Shown here in pieces: positions 13,085 through 23,677 of a stretch of 64,000 nt of DNA. The stretch's first letter is position 1. Every line of letters begins with the position of its first letter. The position numbers and the translations under genes are program-made. The stretch comes from Theocolax elegans (taxonomy: Eukaryota > Arthropoda > Insecta > Hymenoptera > Cerocephalidae). The stretch spans positions 3,155,501 through 3,219,500 of the forward strand of contig CM047426.1 of the NCBI GenBank assembly GCA_026168455.1. The letters are read 5' to 3'. Under the pieces are notes generated by a model. That model did not search any database. It saw nothing but the letters and a program-made list of their open reading frames with translations, and was not told the origin of the DNA.

Positions 13085-13473
13085 TACAGATTATTAATTA
13101 TCTGCCTACAGTTACAGGGATCTACACCTTTCAACATAAGAATTATCTTGGAAATGATGATTTAAAAATCTGAAATAATTCATATCGGTAGTTTGAAACA
13201 AAAGCGAGAACATGACTTTTTATTTGTTAAAGAAAAATCATTTTTAATAATAATTGAATAAACAATTTTCGGTCGGTAATTATTGATCGAAAAAATACAT
13301 AAATTTTTAACGCAAAAGCCAGAAATAAATTACAAATTTAAAAATCTGAAAAAATTTGAGTATACTGTTTAAAACATGCCTCAAGCCTTGGCGTTCAGGA
13401 TTTTTCAAAATATATTGTTTTGTTTATAAAAAAATATTAAAAATGACCATTTTCTGAGTCCGACATCCCCTTA
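13085..13473 (+). mobile_element. MITE-like repeat, TTAA-ended family, copy 1
   Basis: A 390-bp non-coding element ending in GAGTCCGACATCCCCTTAA. Internal landmarks shared with the other copies, in order: ACAGGGATCTACA; AATAATTGAATAAACAA; GGTCGGTAATTATTGATCG; AATCTGAAAAAATTTG; AAACATGCC; TGACCATTTTCTGAG. The left terminus is degraded. No transposase is visible. Confidence 0.6.
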
Positions 13474-13691
13474 ATTTGAAAACGTTAGACATATTGAAAA
13501 TTAACGATAAAATAAAACTGAAAAATTGGATTAGAGAAAATGTTAATTAAAAACTAATAATCTCTATGACATCTATATTGCCATTATAGACAACTTTTAG
13601 TTTTAAGTTTTATTGTAGTGTAATATTAATTTACAACTAGGCCGTGTAAGCTATGTATTACTCTGGTAAATAAAAAGAAATAAATAATTCT

Positions 13692-14042
13692 GTTAAAAAG
13701 ATGTCGGACCAATATTACAGAGATCTGCATATTTCAAGCCAAAATTCTATCGAGAATATCGAAATAAAAAATCTGAAAAAATTCATACAGCTTTGTTCAT
13801 ATAGCTTTGAACATAAGAAAGCTGACTTAAAGTTTCAATTTTTAGAGAATAAATATTTCTAAAATAATAATTCAACCCAAACATCCTGATTAAATGAACG
13901 ATGTAAAAATCTAGAAAAATTTGGGTATATTGTTTAAACATGCTTGAGGGTTGGACGTTCAATATTTTGACAGAAATTCATTATTTTATTTACAAAAAAA
14001 TATATAAAAAGTGACCATTTTCTGAGTCTGACATGTCTAACA
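13692..14042 (+). mobile_element. MITE-like repeat, TTAA-ended family, copy 2
   Basis: The left end reads TTAAAAAGATGTCGGACC and the right end GTCTGACATGTCTAA, which are imperfect inverted repeats of each other. The internal order of landmarks matches copy 1. It lies about 220 bp after copy 1 in the same orientation. Confidence 0.6.
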
Positions 14043-14989
14043 CAGTAGAACTTAAAAATTATTCAATTATTTGTAACGTAACAGAAAAAATGTTTATTTA
14101 TAGTACAATTAGAAATGAAAGTTTAAAATAGCTAAATTGAAAAGAATAAAGTATATTATTATGATATATTGTAAAATATTGTAAAATCAATGTACAAAAA
14201 TTTTTTTATTTTGTGGATTTATATAAGCCGATGCTCTAATTTGCTAAAATTTTCATTTTTATTTTTAATTGACTGAAATTTGGCTAAGAAAATCGCCTGT
14301 TATGAATAAAATTGGATGTTAAATAAATTTTATATTTCATTATTGTAGAAAAATAAATAATTTAATTTACTTACATGAATTTTAAAGTTTAATATTTTTT
14401 TTACGTTCCAATTTTAATATATTTTTGAGATTATGTTCTTATTGGAATAGAAGCAAATCTAAAATTTTTGTATAAAATTTTGATTTAATATTTTTTAAAT
14501 AGTCATACTCTACAATTTTATTAATATTTTATGTTATTATTTTACATATTATAGAAAACAAATATTTGACTAAAAAATAAGTAAAACAAATTAGATTTTT
14601 AATTTCTATTTATTAAATTGCATTTATAATTGATTAGATATGAAATATAGATGTTGATTAATTAATTATTACCTATTAAATTAACTAATTTTTACTGTCT
14701 TAAAAAAAGATTACGCGACAGTACTATTGTCATTTTTTAACAAAAATTAACCTAAAAGTTATGTAATATATTTGTAAGGAATCGTCCAGATATTTTACCT
14801 TGCTACCATAGTAATATTTAAGCTTACCAATCGAATGTTTCCGTTTTACTACCGTGTCACGGTAATTTTAATTTAAAAAATTATTCGCAAACAATTTCCC
14901 TCAACAAGTAATAAATAATTTCAAAATCCAGATACTCCTAACTATTTTTTTCTTTATAAAATAAAATAAAAAAAAGAAAATTTTTTTTA

Positions 14990-15625
14990 TAAAGTAGCGC
15001 GCAACGCTATAACAATCCCGGTTTATCGCACCGGTACGAGAAAAAAGAAAAAAAAACTAGATTCAAAACATAATACCGAGTGAATATCCGCGCGGCGGTG
15101 CGGTTAACAATTCCAAACGCGCAAGATTCCGATCTAACGATCCAAAATTTGACCTCGCGCACACAAGTACACAGTCGACGCGTTCGAACGAACACAAAAA
15201 GTCCACGTGTAGAAGAATTTACATAGGAACAAAAAAGAAAATGAGAATAATAATTGAAGGTCGATCCGTATATATAAATTCACCATTACCGAGTACAAAT
15301 ATAATTGTGTTGTTTAACAAAAAATAAAAGGGATATACAACAATAAAATTCTATTGTTGTTTACAGCGCGATTAAAATTAGGACGTCGAAGGAAAAGGCT
15401 TCGAGAGAGTCAGAGACCGAAGCGTAAACAAGTCCGGTTCGTTCGTTTTTTTTCGGACGTACGTAAAAGGCCACTCGTTTCGGCAACTCTCGCGATATTA
15501 CCGTTATTGCGAGGAAAGGAAAAAAAGAGAGAGGATAAAGAGAGGTTTCTCGAAGTTTGTATATATCACGTGCGTAGTTGGCCACCCGTGGGAGTGTCTC
15601 GGTTTGTGTATACACCCGATTAACA
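14990..15625. promoter_or_regulatory. Island 1.5 kb upstream of the EcR-A exon
   Basis: GC-richer sequence with CGCGCGGCGG, GAGA-type runs (about 15520-15545) and a CACGTG E-box near 15568. This is the nearest island upstream of the EcR-A exon, so it is the best local candidate for a regulatory element of that exon or for part of a leader exon. No clear splice donor was found. The frames in it are not conserved between the arms. Confidence 0.35.
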
Positions 15626-17095
15626 ATATTAATTTTTTTTAGGTAGCCTAAGTAAAGTCTATGACTTGGGAATTCAATTCTCAAACAAAAAATATCGATG
15701 AATGGAATAGAAAGAAAAATCAAGGGTCACGATACTGATAAAAATTGAGAATTTTGATGTTAGTCGGAATCTTGTTTGGTCTAATAATAATTTTTTTCAC
15801 GATGATTGAATATATATAAATTCATTTCCTTAATGCTAATTAGAAATTTAATGAAACAACAGTTGATCAATATATTTATGTAACTTTATTTTAACAATTT
15901 ATTTACATATTTTTCTCAAATTATAGGCCAGAATTGCCTTGAATTAGAAAAAAATTATCATATTTATTTTTTGACATTGTAGAATATTGTTTTCCCTCTA
16001 GCGAGGATAATTTGCAAAATGTTAAAAGTTAAAAAAAATTATTTTCAAAACCAATTCTATACAAACAGTACAACGAATGTATTCTCTAATTGTATAGCCT
16101 GAAGCGTTTGACGATTTTCACTAACGAAATATTGCTACTTTTATTATTTTTCTTTTTTTTTTAACCTTTAGAGGACGAAAAAATTTTCTTGCAAATTGAC
16201 TTTTCATTTCATCCAAAATGTATGTATGAATTCAAAGAATTACTACTTTACGTTATCAAATTTAGAGGTTAAAAATCGTCCAAAGTAATTCCTTACTAAA
16301 CAATGGAGAATTGTGGAAATACATTGATATCGTTTTGCTTTGAAAACTTTGAAGACGTGTCGATCCGTCATCTCTTTAAAGAGACGTCAAACCGGAATGC
16401 TTACGACATTTACCAAGTCAAAGTTTTAAAGTGACTTTTTAAATTTTCCGACATCTCTTAACGGGATTAAACACTCGAAATTTTACCGACCGAGTCGATT
16501 CGAGTTGCGGTAACTATTTTAAGTAAATAAACATGTGAATGGAGAAACAAAAACATTGTTGTTCTGTGCTGAATTTCAAACAAAAATATTGATACATTAG
16601 AAAAAGCAATTGAAAGGAAATTTGACTCTTAATATGGTAGAATCGTAGATTTAAGCATCAAATTTCCTTCTACCGTCATTTTTTAAAGCATTAATATTTT
16701 TATTTGAAGTTTAACTAAGGGGTAAATAAAAACTTAAATATATATATTTTCTGTCGATATGATGACAATAGAGTCTAAAATCTTTTAACATACTTTGAGA
16801 GAAAAATTGATTAATAAAAATTACCTGAATAAAAAAACTGAGATTCATTATGAACCTTTGTCTACGTTTGCCCTATAATTTTATCTAGAATACATAGCTA
16901 CTTTAAAAAAACTTTATATCTATATAGAATTATGACCTTGCTAAAGACCGATCGTTCACACAATTCTAAATTCAAACCCATTACAACGAAGAATCTGGAA
17001 TCTGTACCAAACGTTCGGTTTCAGTAGGTCATTATCATGAGAGTTGAGAAGAAAAATAAATTAATAAAATGTAAATTTTCTTGTGTGAATTGCAG
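15626..17095 (+). other. Intron upstream of the EcR-A exon
   Basis: AT-rich sequence ending in a pyrimidine-rich tract and AG. Between 15790 and 15830 it lacks a 118-bp segment that the other arm has at 24960-25077. No other feature. Confidence 0.5.
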
Positions 17096-17453
17096 AAGGT
17101 GCCAGGTAGCACAAGCTCCGAGCATCAGGATAAGGAAGAACGTGGACGAGGCAGTGAGAGCCGGGTATAGGCCAATAATCGCAAGAATTTAGTGTGGCGG
17201 GGCTCACAGGGAGGCAGTGGGTCGTCAGCTGCGCGGAGTTGAAGCCTCGCGCGTCACGGTGGCCAGCTTAGTGAGCGGCAACGTCGCGGTGCGCTACGAT
17301 GAGGCGTCGGGCGTCGTGGGGGCGGGAGCGCTCGTCCTGGCCCCCGCATCCCGGCTAGTCGGTGCGGCCGAAGGACCCGGGAATTTGGCGCACCACCCGC
17401 ACCATCCGCACCACCAGGCAACCCAGCACCACCATCATCACCACCACCTGGCC
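17096..17453 (+). other. EcR: EcR-A exon, 5' leader part
   Basis: The exon opens after a pyrimidine-rich tract ending TTGTGTGAATTGCAG (AG at 17094-17095), a good 3' splice site, so at least one further exon lies upstream. All three frames are closed between 17168 and 17192 (TAG 17168, TAA 17176, TAG 17190). After 17192 the main frame stays open with no ATG until 17454, and the intervening 79 codons would read as an Ala/Val-rich and then His-rich peptide. I treat this as 5' UTR, but its open, GC-rich frame with mixed CAC/CAT codons in the His run leaves room for a non-AUG start such as the GTG at 17217. Confidence 0.65.
17299..17358 (+). promoter_or_regulatory. Upstream ORF in the EcR-A leader (19 codons)
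   Basis: An ATG at 17299 lies out of frame with the receptor and ends at TAG 17356-17358, 95 bases before the receptor ATG. A short uORF in this position commonly lowers translation of the main frame. The same uORF is present in the inverted copy. Its use is inferred only from position. Confidence 0.45.
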
Positions 17454-17886
17454 ATGGATCACCAACCTACGGAGTTACAACCAGCTTTGGGTCTGGTGAA
17501 AACCGAAGCACCAGAGAGTCAGCAATCACCTGCCTCATCAGGCTCGAGTACCGGATCCTCGAGCCGACCTGCTGCTCCTGCTGGTGGAGGTGCCGGTGGA
17601 TTGTTCTCCGGTATTGGGAACAGCAATAAGCGCCCGAGGACCGATGACTGGCTGGCACCGGAGTCGCCTCAGCCTGGGCTAGCTCAACCTCAGCAGCACC
17701 TCTACATAGCAGCGTCCCAACAACCTCCGATGGCTCACTCGACTCCTATCACTCCGGGCCAACAGCAGCAACAGCAGCAGCAGCAGCAACAAACCGTGAT
17801 AGGCTCTCAGCCACCGAGCAATAATGGCTACGCCAGTCCCATGAGCTCGGGCAGCTATGATCCTTACAGTCCCAACGGCAAAATTG
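17454..17886 (+). CDS. EcR: Ecdysone receptor isoform A, N-terminal coding exon (partial; first copy)
   Basis: EcR is a nuclear receptor that, paired with Ultraspiracle, binds ecdysone-response elements and switches on moulting and metamorphosis genes; isoforms A and B differ in the N-terminal A/B (AF-1) region. This exon encodes 144 residues plus one base of the next codon. Seen: VKTE at residues 15-18, fitting a sumoylation consensus; a Ser/Gly/Ala-rich linker 22-50; KRPRTDDWL at 59-67, the A-isoform motif (Drosophila EcR-A has a related KRPR...EDW); an 11-Gln run at 103-113 in mixed CAA/CAG codons; and the conserved GYASPMSS...YDPYSPNGKIG tail at 125-145. The exon ends in phase 1 at a GTAAGT donor, so the split Gly codon would join the common exon that leads to the zinc fingers. 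The start chosen is the first in-frame ATG, in a GCCATGG context. The DNA- and ligand-binding exons are not present; the palindrome folds 2.5 kb downstream. Family call strong; exact start less so. Confidence 0.88.
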
Positions 17887-17892
17887 GTAAGT
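17887..17892 (+). other. 5' splice site of the EcR-A exon
   Basis: TTG|GTAAGT: a consensus donor directly after the codon for Ile144 plus one base. It cuts exactly where EcR-A-specific sequence ends in other insects, so the in-frame codons that continue to 17984 are intron. Confidence 0.85.
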
Positions 17893-18087
17893 ACACTTTT
17901 CATCCTTTGTATATGTCTTATTATTTTTTGGACAAAACTTACAAAACATGTCCAAAAGGTAGTAAGATTTTTACCAGGAATTGATTCTATATTTATTTAT
18001 TCACATGGTGGGATTTTGAACACTGATATGAACGAAATATATATAAGGAATGTCAAAAGTTCTAAGGCGACTGAAGACTGAAAATAC
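17893..18087 (+). other. Start of the intron after the EcR-A exon
   Basis: AT-rich intron sequence following the donor. Frames that run on from the exon or overlap it here are not expected to be translated. Confidence 0.7.
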
Positions 18088-18269
18088 GCATCACAGAGAA
18101 AAATGACTGGAACCAAAGTAATAAAATTTGGTTTGATCAAATCTAGGTGACTTAAGATTTGATTATATGAAGGGCCTATATGGTTATTTTCAAGGTAAAA
18201 TCTAAAGTCTTCATACGATTATCCATATAAAATCCTATCTTTGGTTCAGATAATTTTTCTCTGTGATGC
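18088..18269. mobile_element. 182-bp MITE with about 31-bp terminal inverted repeats
   Basis: Both ends carry GCATCACAGAGAAAAAT when read inward, and the inverted match extends to ACCAAAG, about 31 bases with a few mismatches. The interior is AT-rich, partly self-complementary and non-coding. It sits 200 bp into the intron after the EcR-A exon. No clear target-site duplication was seen, so the superfamily is unassigned. Confidence 0.7.
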
Positions 18270-18499
18270 ATATTTCCGAAATTGTTCAACGTTCATGAAT
18301 TTTTGACATATCCATAATTTCCCTGAGATATGAAATTGATATATTAGTCCATCGGTTCATTTTTGACTGAAAAAAACGTTCCATAAATGCCTCGATTACT
18401 ACCAGGGGATACATTTCCGTAATAGACATTCGGAGGACTATATTTCGTGCTCTTCTCGATCAATTAATTGCAAAATATAAACCTATAAGAAGAAACATT

Positions 18500-18935
18500 T
18501 TTGAGATAACCAATCTTTCTCTGCGATCGCCAACGTTCACTTTGATTTTCGCTCGCTGCAATCTTAATACAATATTAACGAGAGTCGCGAGTGGCTCGGG
18601 ATTTCGAATGCTCAACAATTACTCTTGGAGCGCGCGTAAGAAATGAATTTTCTCGCGAGTAAAATTAGTTAACCTAAAAAGGGTTTAAAAACTGTATATA
18701 TGCGGTGTGTATACACATACTTGCGCACGAGTGAAAGCGAAATTGATTTCGCACTCGCAAATTGTAAGCGAAACGGTCAGTTCGATCCGGAAGCCTTTCT
18801 CTTTTCTGGGCATCGACGTCCGAATAGATATTTTTCGGACAATACGTCAATTTGCGTCCGTGAGCCGGAACTTCCATATATTCTCCCGGTATATTTATAT
18901 TGAATTAAACTTCACTTTTATTGCGAGTACGTAAA
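18500..18935. promoter_or_regulatory. GC-richer island in the EcR-A intron
   Basis: About 430 bp with CGCGAG words and TATATA runs, 600 bp downstream of the exon. Several overlapping short frames on both strands, none with a recognisable domain. Candidate intronic enhancer by composition only. The mirror is at 21860-22280. Confidence 0.3.
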
Positions 18936-20354
18936 ACTAACTGTTCGAGATCGTTACGCAAAGAACCTTGCATTCGTAATATTTCGTTGATGATGATAAT
19001 CCCGTTGGATAATTAAATTGTACTTGTCCGAAACTTTGGTATAAACTTCTAGAGATATAAAATGAATTTTTAATTAACCATGTTTAGTAAAGTTCGGAAT
19101 GTGCATTCACAACTTTCATGTTTTCTACGGGGATTAGTGTGGAATAAGCTACCAGTCGGATTTTAGGTTATAAATTAATCGCGAAAGTCGTTGGGCAAGC
19201 TTGTTTTGAAATAAAAAAAGAGATTTATTAACATACTATTAACAAATGCATTAAATAGAATTTGATACATTGTTACATTTATAGAAACTTTAGATATTTT
19301 GGAATATCCGTTTGAAATAGTGTAGGTGTTGCTTAAGATTCTTTGATTTCATAACCAGACATGTTAGTGGGAAAATAAATCGAACGTTAATATTTTTTTA
19401 AAAAAACTTAAAAGCAGCATTTCATAGGTTGGTAATGGTCGTCTACCTAAAGGTCCATTCGAAAATTATGGTTTAAAACATTTATTAAGATCCACTCTTA
19501 GAGTCTATCCAATTCTCACACTCTACATTTTTAACCGTTTCACACATTTTAGCGTCAATTTTATTCTGTAGAAGTTGGAGTCAATATGATTAGAAAAGTA
19601 ACACAGAATCATATTCTACAGTTTCAGAATAATTAGAATAATATTCTCCAGACAAATAACTAAAACTCAATATATCCCATCACATTGCAAATTAAACAAT
19701 CGATACTCTTAAACCCCAACAACACAAAATATCATACAAACGTATGTGCATCCCGATATTTGCTCGAGCCTGTAATCAAATACTATTCATCTTGTGTGCA
19801 ATTAATTTCTTTTGTTACTCGATACACACTTACACCGCACATTACCTTGCACATTTGTAAAATCGATTCGAAAATTTCATATAATAAGTATCACATGACA
19901 TTAACAAATTGAGAAGTATATTGTAAAACCGAAGGTTAGGAGAAATAAATTGTTTATTCTCACGTAAAACTGAGGAAAGCATCTTTAGATGTACGTTTTC
20001 CCAGGTGTTCGTTTGGTGCATCAAAATACGGGTAATGAACAAACTATAACATCATGGGAACGAAATAAAGTAGAACGCGCTACGATTATACGTCTATAAT
20101 ATTTCATATAAACACATACAGCTTGAGGAGATCGTATATATATTTATAGCCTTAACGAGCATCAATTAGAAACGAGCATGAGTCTTTTGTGTCGATCGCT
20201 ATGGTTAATAAGTTATTTCGCGTGATCTCAGGTAGTGTCAATTGTGGAAATTTATTTTCGAAGAGAATGATTGTAAGTAACAAAAGAAATTTTGTTTTAT
20301 TCTTTGCACAAGGGTTTCTATCGAAAGAACAATTTTTAAAATTTCGTATTTTTT
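18936..20354. other. AT-rich intron up to the fold
   Basis: No gene or clear repeat seen. Short frames near 19685-20042 lack any domain and differ between the arms. In the unfolded gene this is intron between the A-specific and common EcR exons. Confidence 0.5.
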
Positions 20355-20416
20355 AGTGGTATGGTTGGAAGTGGTATTTTGATGCAGAATACGTGATAAC
20401 ATTCATACATGTTAAG
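20355..20416. repeat. Spacer at the centre of the large palindrome
   Basis: About 62 bp between the left arm, which ends ATTTCGTATTTT, and the right arm, which begins AAAATACGAAAT. It is present once. In an unfolded locus EcR intron sequence would continue here toward the common exons. Confidence 0.8.
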
Positions 20417-21859
20417 AAAATACGAAATTTTAAAAATAGTTTCTTTCTATAGAAACCCATTGTGCAAAGAAGTAAAACAAAAATTTCTTTGTTACATTAA
20501 CAATCATTCTCTTCGAAAATAAAGATTTCCACAACTGAAACTACCTGAGATCACGCGAAATAACTTATTAACCATAGCGGATCGAACACAAAAGACTCAT
20601 GCTCGTTTCTAAGTTGATGCTCGTTAAGGTTTCTATAAATATATACGATCTCCTCAAGCTGTATGTGTGTATATATGAAATATTAATAGACGTATAATCG
20701 TAGCGCGTTCTACTTTATTTCGTTCCCATGATGTTATATATGTTGTTCATTTACCCGTATTTTGATGCACCAAACGAACACCTGGGAAAACGTACATCTA
20801 AAGATGCTTTCCTCAGTTTTACGTGAGAATAAACAATTTATTTCTCCTAACCTTCGGTTTTACAATATACTTCTCAAATTTGTTAAATGTCAGTGATACT
20901 ATTATATGAAATTTTCGAATCGATTTTACAAATGTGCAAAGGTAATGTGCGGTGTAAGTGTGTAAGTCGAGTAACAAAAGAAATTAATTGCACACAAAGA
21001 TGAATAATAGTATTTGATTACAGGCTCGAGAAATATCGGGATGCACATACGTTTGTATGGATATTTTTGTGTTGTTGGGGTTTAAGAGTATCGATTGTTT
21101 AATTTGCAATGTTGATGTGGGGATATATTGAGTTTTAGTTATTTTGTCTGGAAAATATTATTCTAATTATTCTGAAACTGTAGAATATGATTCTGTGTTA
21201 CTTTTCTAATCATATTGTACTCCAACTTCTACAGAATAAAAATTGATGCTAAAATGTGTGAAAATGGGATCTTAATAAATGTTTTAAACCATAATTTTCG
21301 AATGGACCTTTAGGTAGACGACCATTACCAACCTATGAAATGCTGCTTATTAAAGTTTTTTTAAAAAATAATATTAACGTTCGATTTATTTTCCCACTAA
21401 ACCATGTCTGGTTATGAAATCAAAGAATCTTAAGCAACACCTACACTATTTCAAACGGATATTCCAAAAATATCTAAAGTTTCTATAAATGTAACAATGT
21501 ATCAAATTCTATTTAATGCATTTGTTAATAGTATGTTAATAAATCTCTTTTTTTATTTCAAAACAAGCTTGCCCAACGACTTCTCGCGATTAATTTATAA
21601 CCTAAAATCCGACTGGTAGCTTATTCCACACTAATCCCCGTAGAAAACATGAAAGTTGTGAATGCACATTCCGAACTTTACTAAACATGGTTAATTAAAA
21701 ATTCATTTTATATCTCTAGAAGTTTATACCAAAGTTTCGGACAAGTACAATTTAATTATCCAACGGGATTATCATCATCAACGAAATATTACGAATGCAA
21801 GGTTCTTTGCGTAACGATCTCGAACAGTTAGTTTTACGTACTCGCAATAAAGTGAAGTT
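20417..21859. other. AT-rich mirrored intron after the fold
   Basis: Mirror of 18936-20354; nothing further supported. Confidence 0.5.
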
Positions 21860-22280
21860 TAATTCAATATAAATATACCGGGAGAATATATGGAAGTTCC
21901 GGCTCACGGACGCAAATTGACGTATTGTCCGAAAATATATCTATTCGGACGTCGATGCCCAGAAAAGAGAAAGGCTTCCGGATCGAACTGACCGTTTCGC
22001 TTACAATTTGCGAGTGCGAAAATCAATTTCGCTTTCACTCGTGCGCAAGTATGTGTATACACACCGCATATATACAGTTTTTAAACCCTTTTTAGGTTAA
22101 CTAATTTTACTCGCGAGAAAATTCATTTCTTACGCGCGCTCCAAGAGTAATTGTTGAGCATTCGAAAATCCCGAGCCACTCGCGACTCTCGTTAATATTG
22201 TATTAAGATTGCAGCGAGCGAAAATCAAAAGTGAACGTTGGCGATCGCAGAGAAAGATTGGTTATCTCAAAAATGTTTCT
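21860..22280. promoter_or_regulatory. GC-richer island, inverted copy
   Basis: Mirror of the island at 18500-18935. Confidence 0.3.
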
Positions 22281-22501
22281 TCTTATAGGTTTATATTTTG
22301 CAATTAATTGATCGAGAAGAGCACGAAATATAGTCCTCCGAATGTCTATTACGGAAATGTATACCCTGGTAGTAATCGAGGCATTTATGGAACGTTTTTT
22401 TCAGTCAAAAATGAACCGATGGACTAATATATCAATTTCATATCTCAGGGAAATTATGGATATGTCAAAAATTCATGAACGTTGAACAGTTTCGGAAATA
22501 T

Positions 22502-22681
22502 GCATCACAGAGAAAAATTATCTGAACCAAAGATAGGATTTTATATGGATAATCGTATGAAGACTTAGATTTTACCTTAAAAATAACCATATAGGCCCCT
22601 TCATATAATCAAATCTTAAGTCACCTAGATTTGATCAAACCAAATTTTATACTTTGGTTCCAGTCATTTTCTCTGTGATGC
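22502..22681. mobile_element. MITE with about 31-bp inverted ends, mirrored copy
   Basis: Reverse complement of 18088-18269, two bases shorter because of homopolymer differences. Confidence 0.7.
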
Positions 22682-22884
22682 GTATTTTCAGTCTTCAGTC
22701 GCCTTAGAACTTTTGACATTCCTTATATAATATTTCGTTCATATCAGTGTTCAAAATCCCACCAGTGTGAATAAATAAATATAGAATCAATTCCTGGTAA
22801 AAATCTTACTACCTTTTGGACATGTTTTGTAAGTTTTGTCCAAAAAATAATAAGACATATACAAAGGATGAAAAGTGTACTTAC

Positions 22885-23317
22885 CAATTTTGCCGTTGGG
22901 ACTGTAAGGATCATAGCTGCCCGAGCTCATGGGACTGGCGTAGCCATTATTGCTCGGTGGCTGAGAGCCTATCACGGTTTGTTGCTGCTGCTGCTGCTGT
23001 TGCTGCTGTTGGCCCGGAGTGATAGGAGTCGAGTGAGCCATCGGAGGTTGTTGGGACGCTGCTATGTAGAGGTGCTGCTGAGGTTGAGCTAGCCCAGGCT
23101 GAGGCGACTCCGGTGCCAGCCAGTCATCGGTCCTCGGGCGCTTATTGCTGTTCCCAATACCGGAGAACAATCCACCGGCACCTCCACCAGCAGGAGCAGC
23201 AGGTCGGCTCGAGGATCCGGTACTCGAGCCTGATGAGGCAGGTGATTGCTGACTCTCTGGTGCTTCGGTTTTCACCAGACCCAAAGCTGGTTGTAACTCC
23301 GTAGGTTGGTGATCCAT
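22885..23317 (-). CDS. EcR: Ecdysone receptor isoform A, N-terminal coding exon (partial; inverted second copy)
   Basis: This is the reverse-complement copy of the exon at 17454-17886 and encodes the same 144 residues, including KRPRTDDWL, the 11-Gln run and the conserved tail before the donor (ACTTAC read on the plus strand at 22879-22884). The open frame around it is the same length in both arms, with no frame-shifting indel, whereas non-coding flanks differ by many one-base indels. The two exons point toward each other across the fold at 20.35-20.42 kb, so no transcript could join both to one downstream receptor body. I infer one real gene represented twice, either by assembly fold-back or by two haplotypes joined head to head, rather than two EcR genes. 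A true inverted duplication is the alternative and would need reads spanning the spacer. Confidence 0.85.
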
Positions 23318-23677
23318 GGCCAGGTGGTGGTGATGATGGTGGTGCTGGGTTGCCTGGTGGTGCGGATGGTGCGGGTGGTGCGCCAAATTCCCGGGTCCTT
23401 CGGCCGCACCGACTAGCCGGGATGCGGGGGCCAGGACGAGCGCTCCCGCCCCCACGACGCCCGACGCCTCATCGTAGCGCACCGCGACGTTGCCGCTCAC
23501 TAAGCTGGCCACCGTGACGCGCGAGGCTTCAACTCCGCGCAGCTGACGACCCACTGCCTCCCTGTGAGCCCCGCCACACTAAATTCTTGCGATTATTGGC
23601 CTATACCCGGCTCTCACTGCCTCGTCCACGTTCTTCTCTTATCCTGATGCTCGGAGCTTGTGCTACCCTGGCACCTT
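23318..23677 (-). other. EcR: EcR-A exon, 5' leader part (inverted copy)
   Basis: Mirror of 17096-17453, with the acceptor AG at 23678-23679 (minus strand). It is two bases longer than the first copy: one extra G near the start (GGG versus GG) and one extra base about 35 bases in. These indels change the short upstream frames, so their exact reading is not reliable. The 19-codon uORF is kept. Confidence 0.6.

Larger units (their letters stand above)
2823..20354 (+). repeat. Left arm of a 17.5-kb palindrome (contains an EcR-A exon)
   Basis: The arm is the reverse complement of 20417-38090. The first 2.6 kb is also the reverse complement of 1-2639. Landmarks pair one to one: the EcR exon, the CT-rich island, the 30-bp repeat, the MITE copies and the (TCG)n stretch. 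Differences are mostly single-base homopolymer indels plus one 118-bp insertion found only in the right arm. Confidence 0.92.

Noticed and set aside
17217..17453. Annotating the EcR-A start at the GTG codon at 17217
   Set aside because: GTG is not a usual eukaryotic start; the first ATG at 17454 has a strong GCCATGG context. Kept only as a finding about a possible non-AUG extension.
17887..17984. Open frame continuing past the EcR-A exon
   Set aside because: A consensus GTAAGT donor interrupts it exactly at the conserved family boundary, and the extra residues (TFHPLYMSYYF...) do not resemble EcR.
17893..20354. Search for the EcR DNA-binding domain exons
   Set aside because: No Cys-rich zinc-finger frame (CLVCGD..., CEGCKGFF...) is present in either strand of the interval, or elsewhere in the window as far as I can see.
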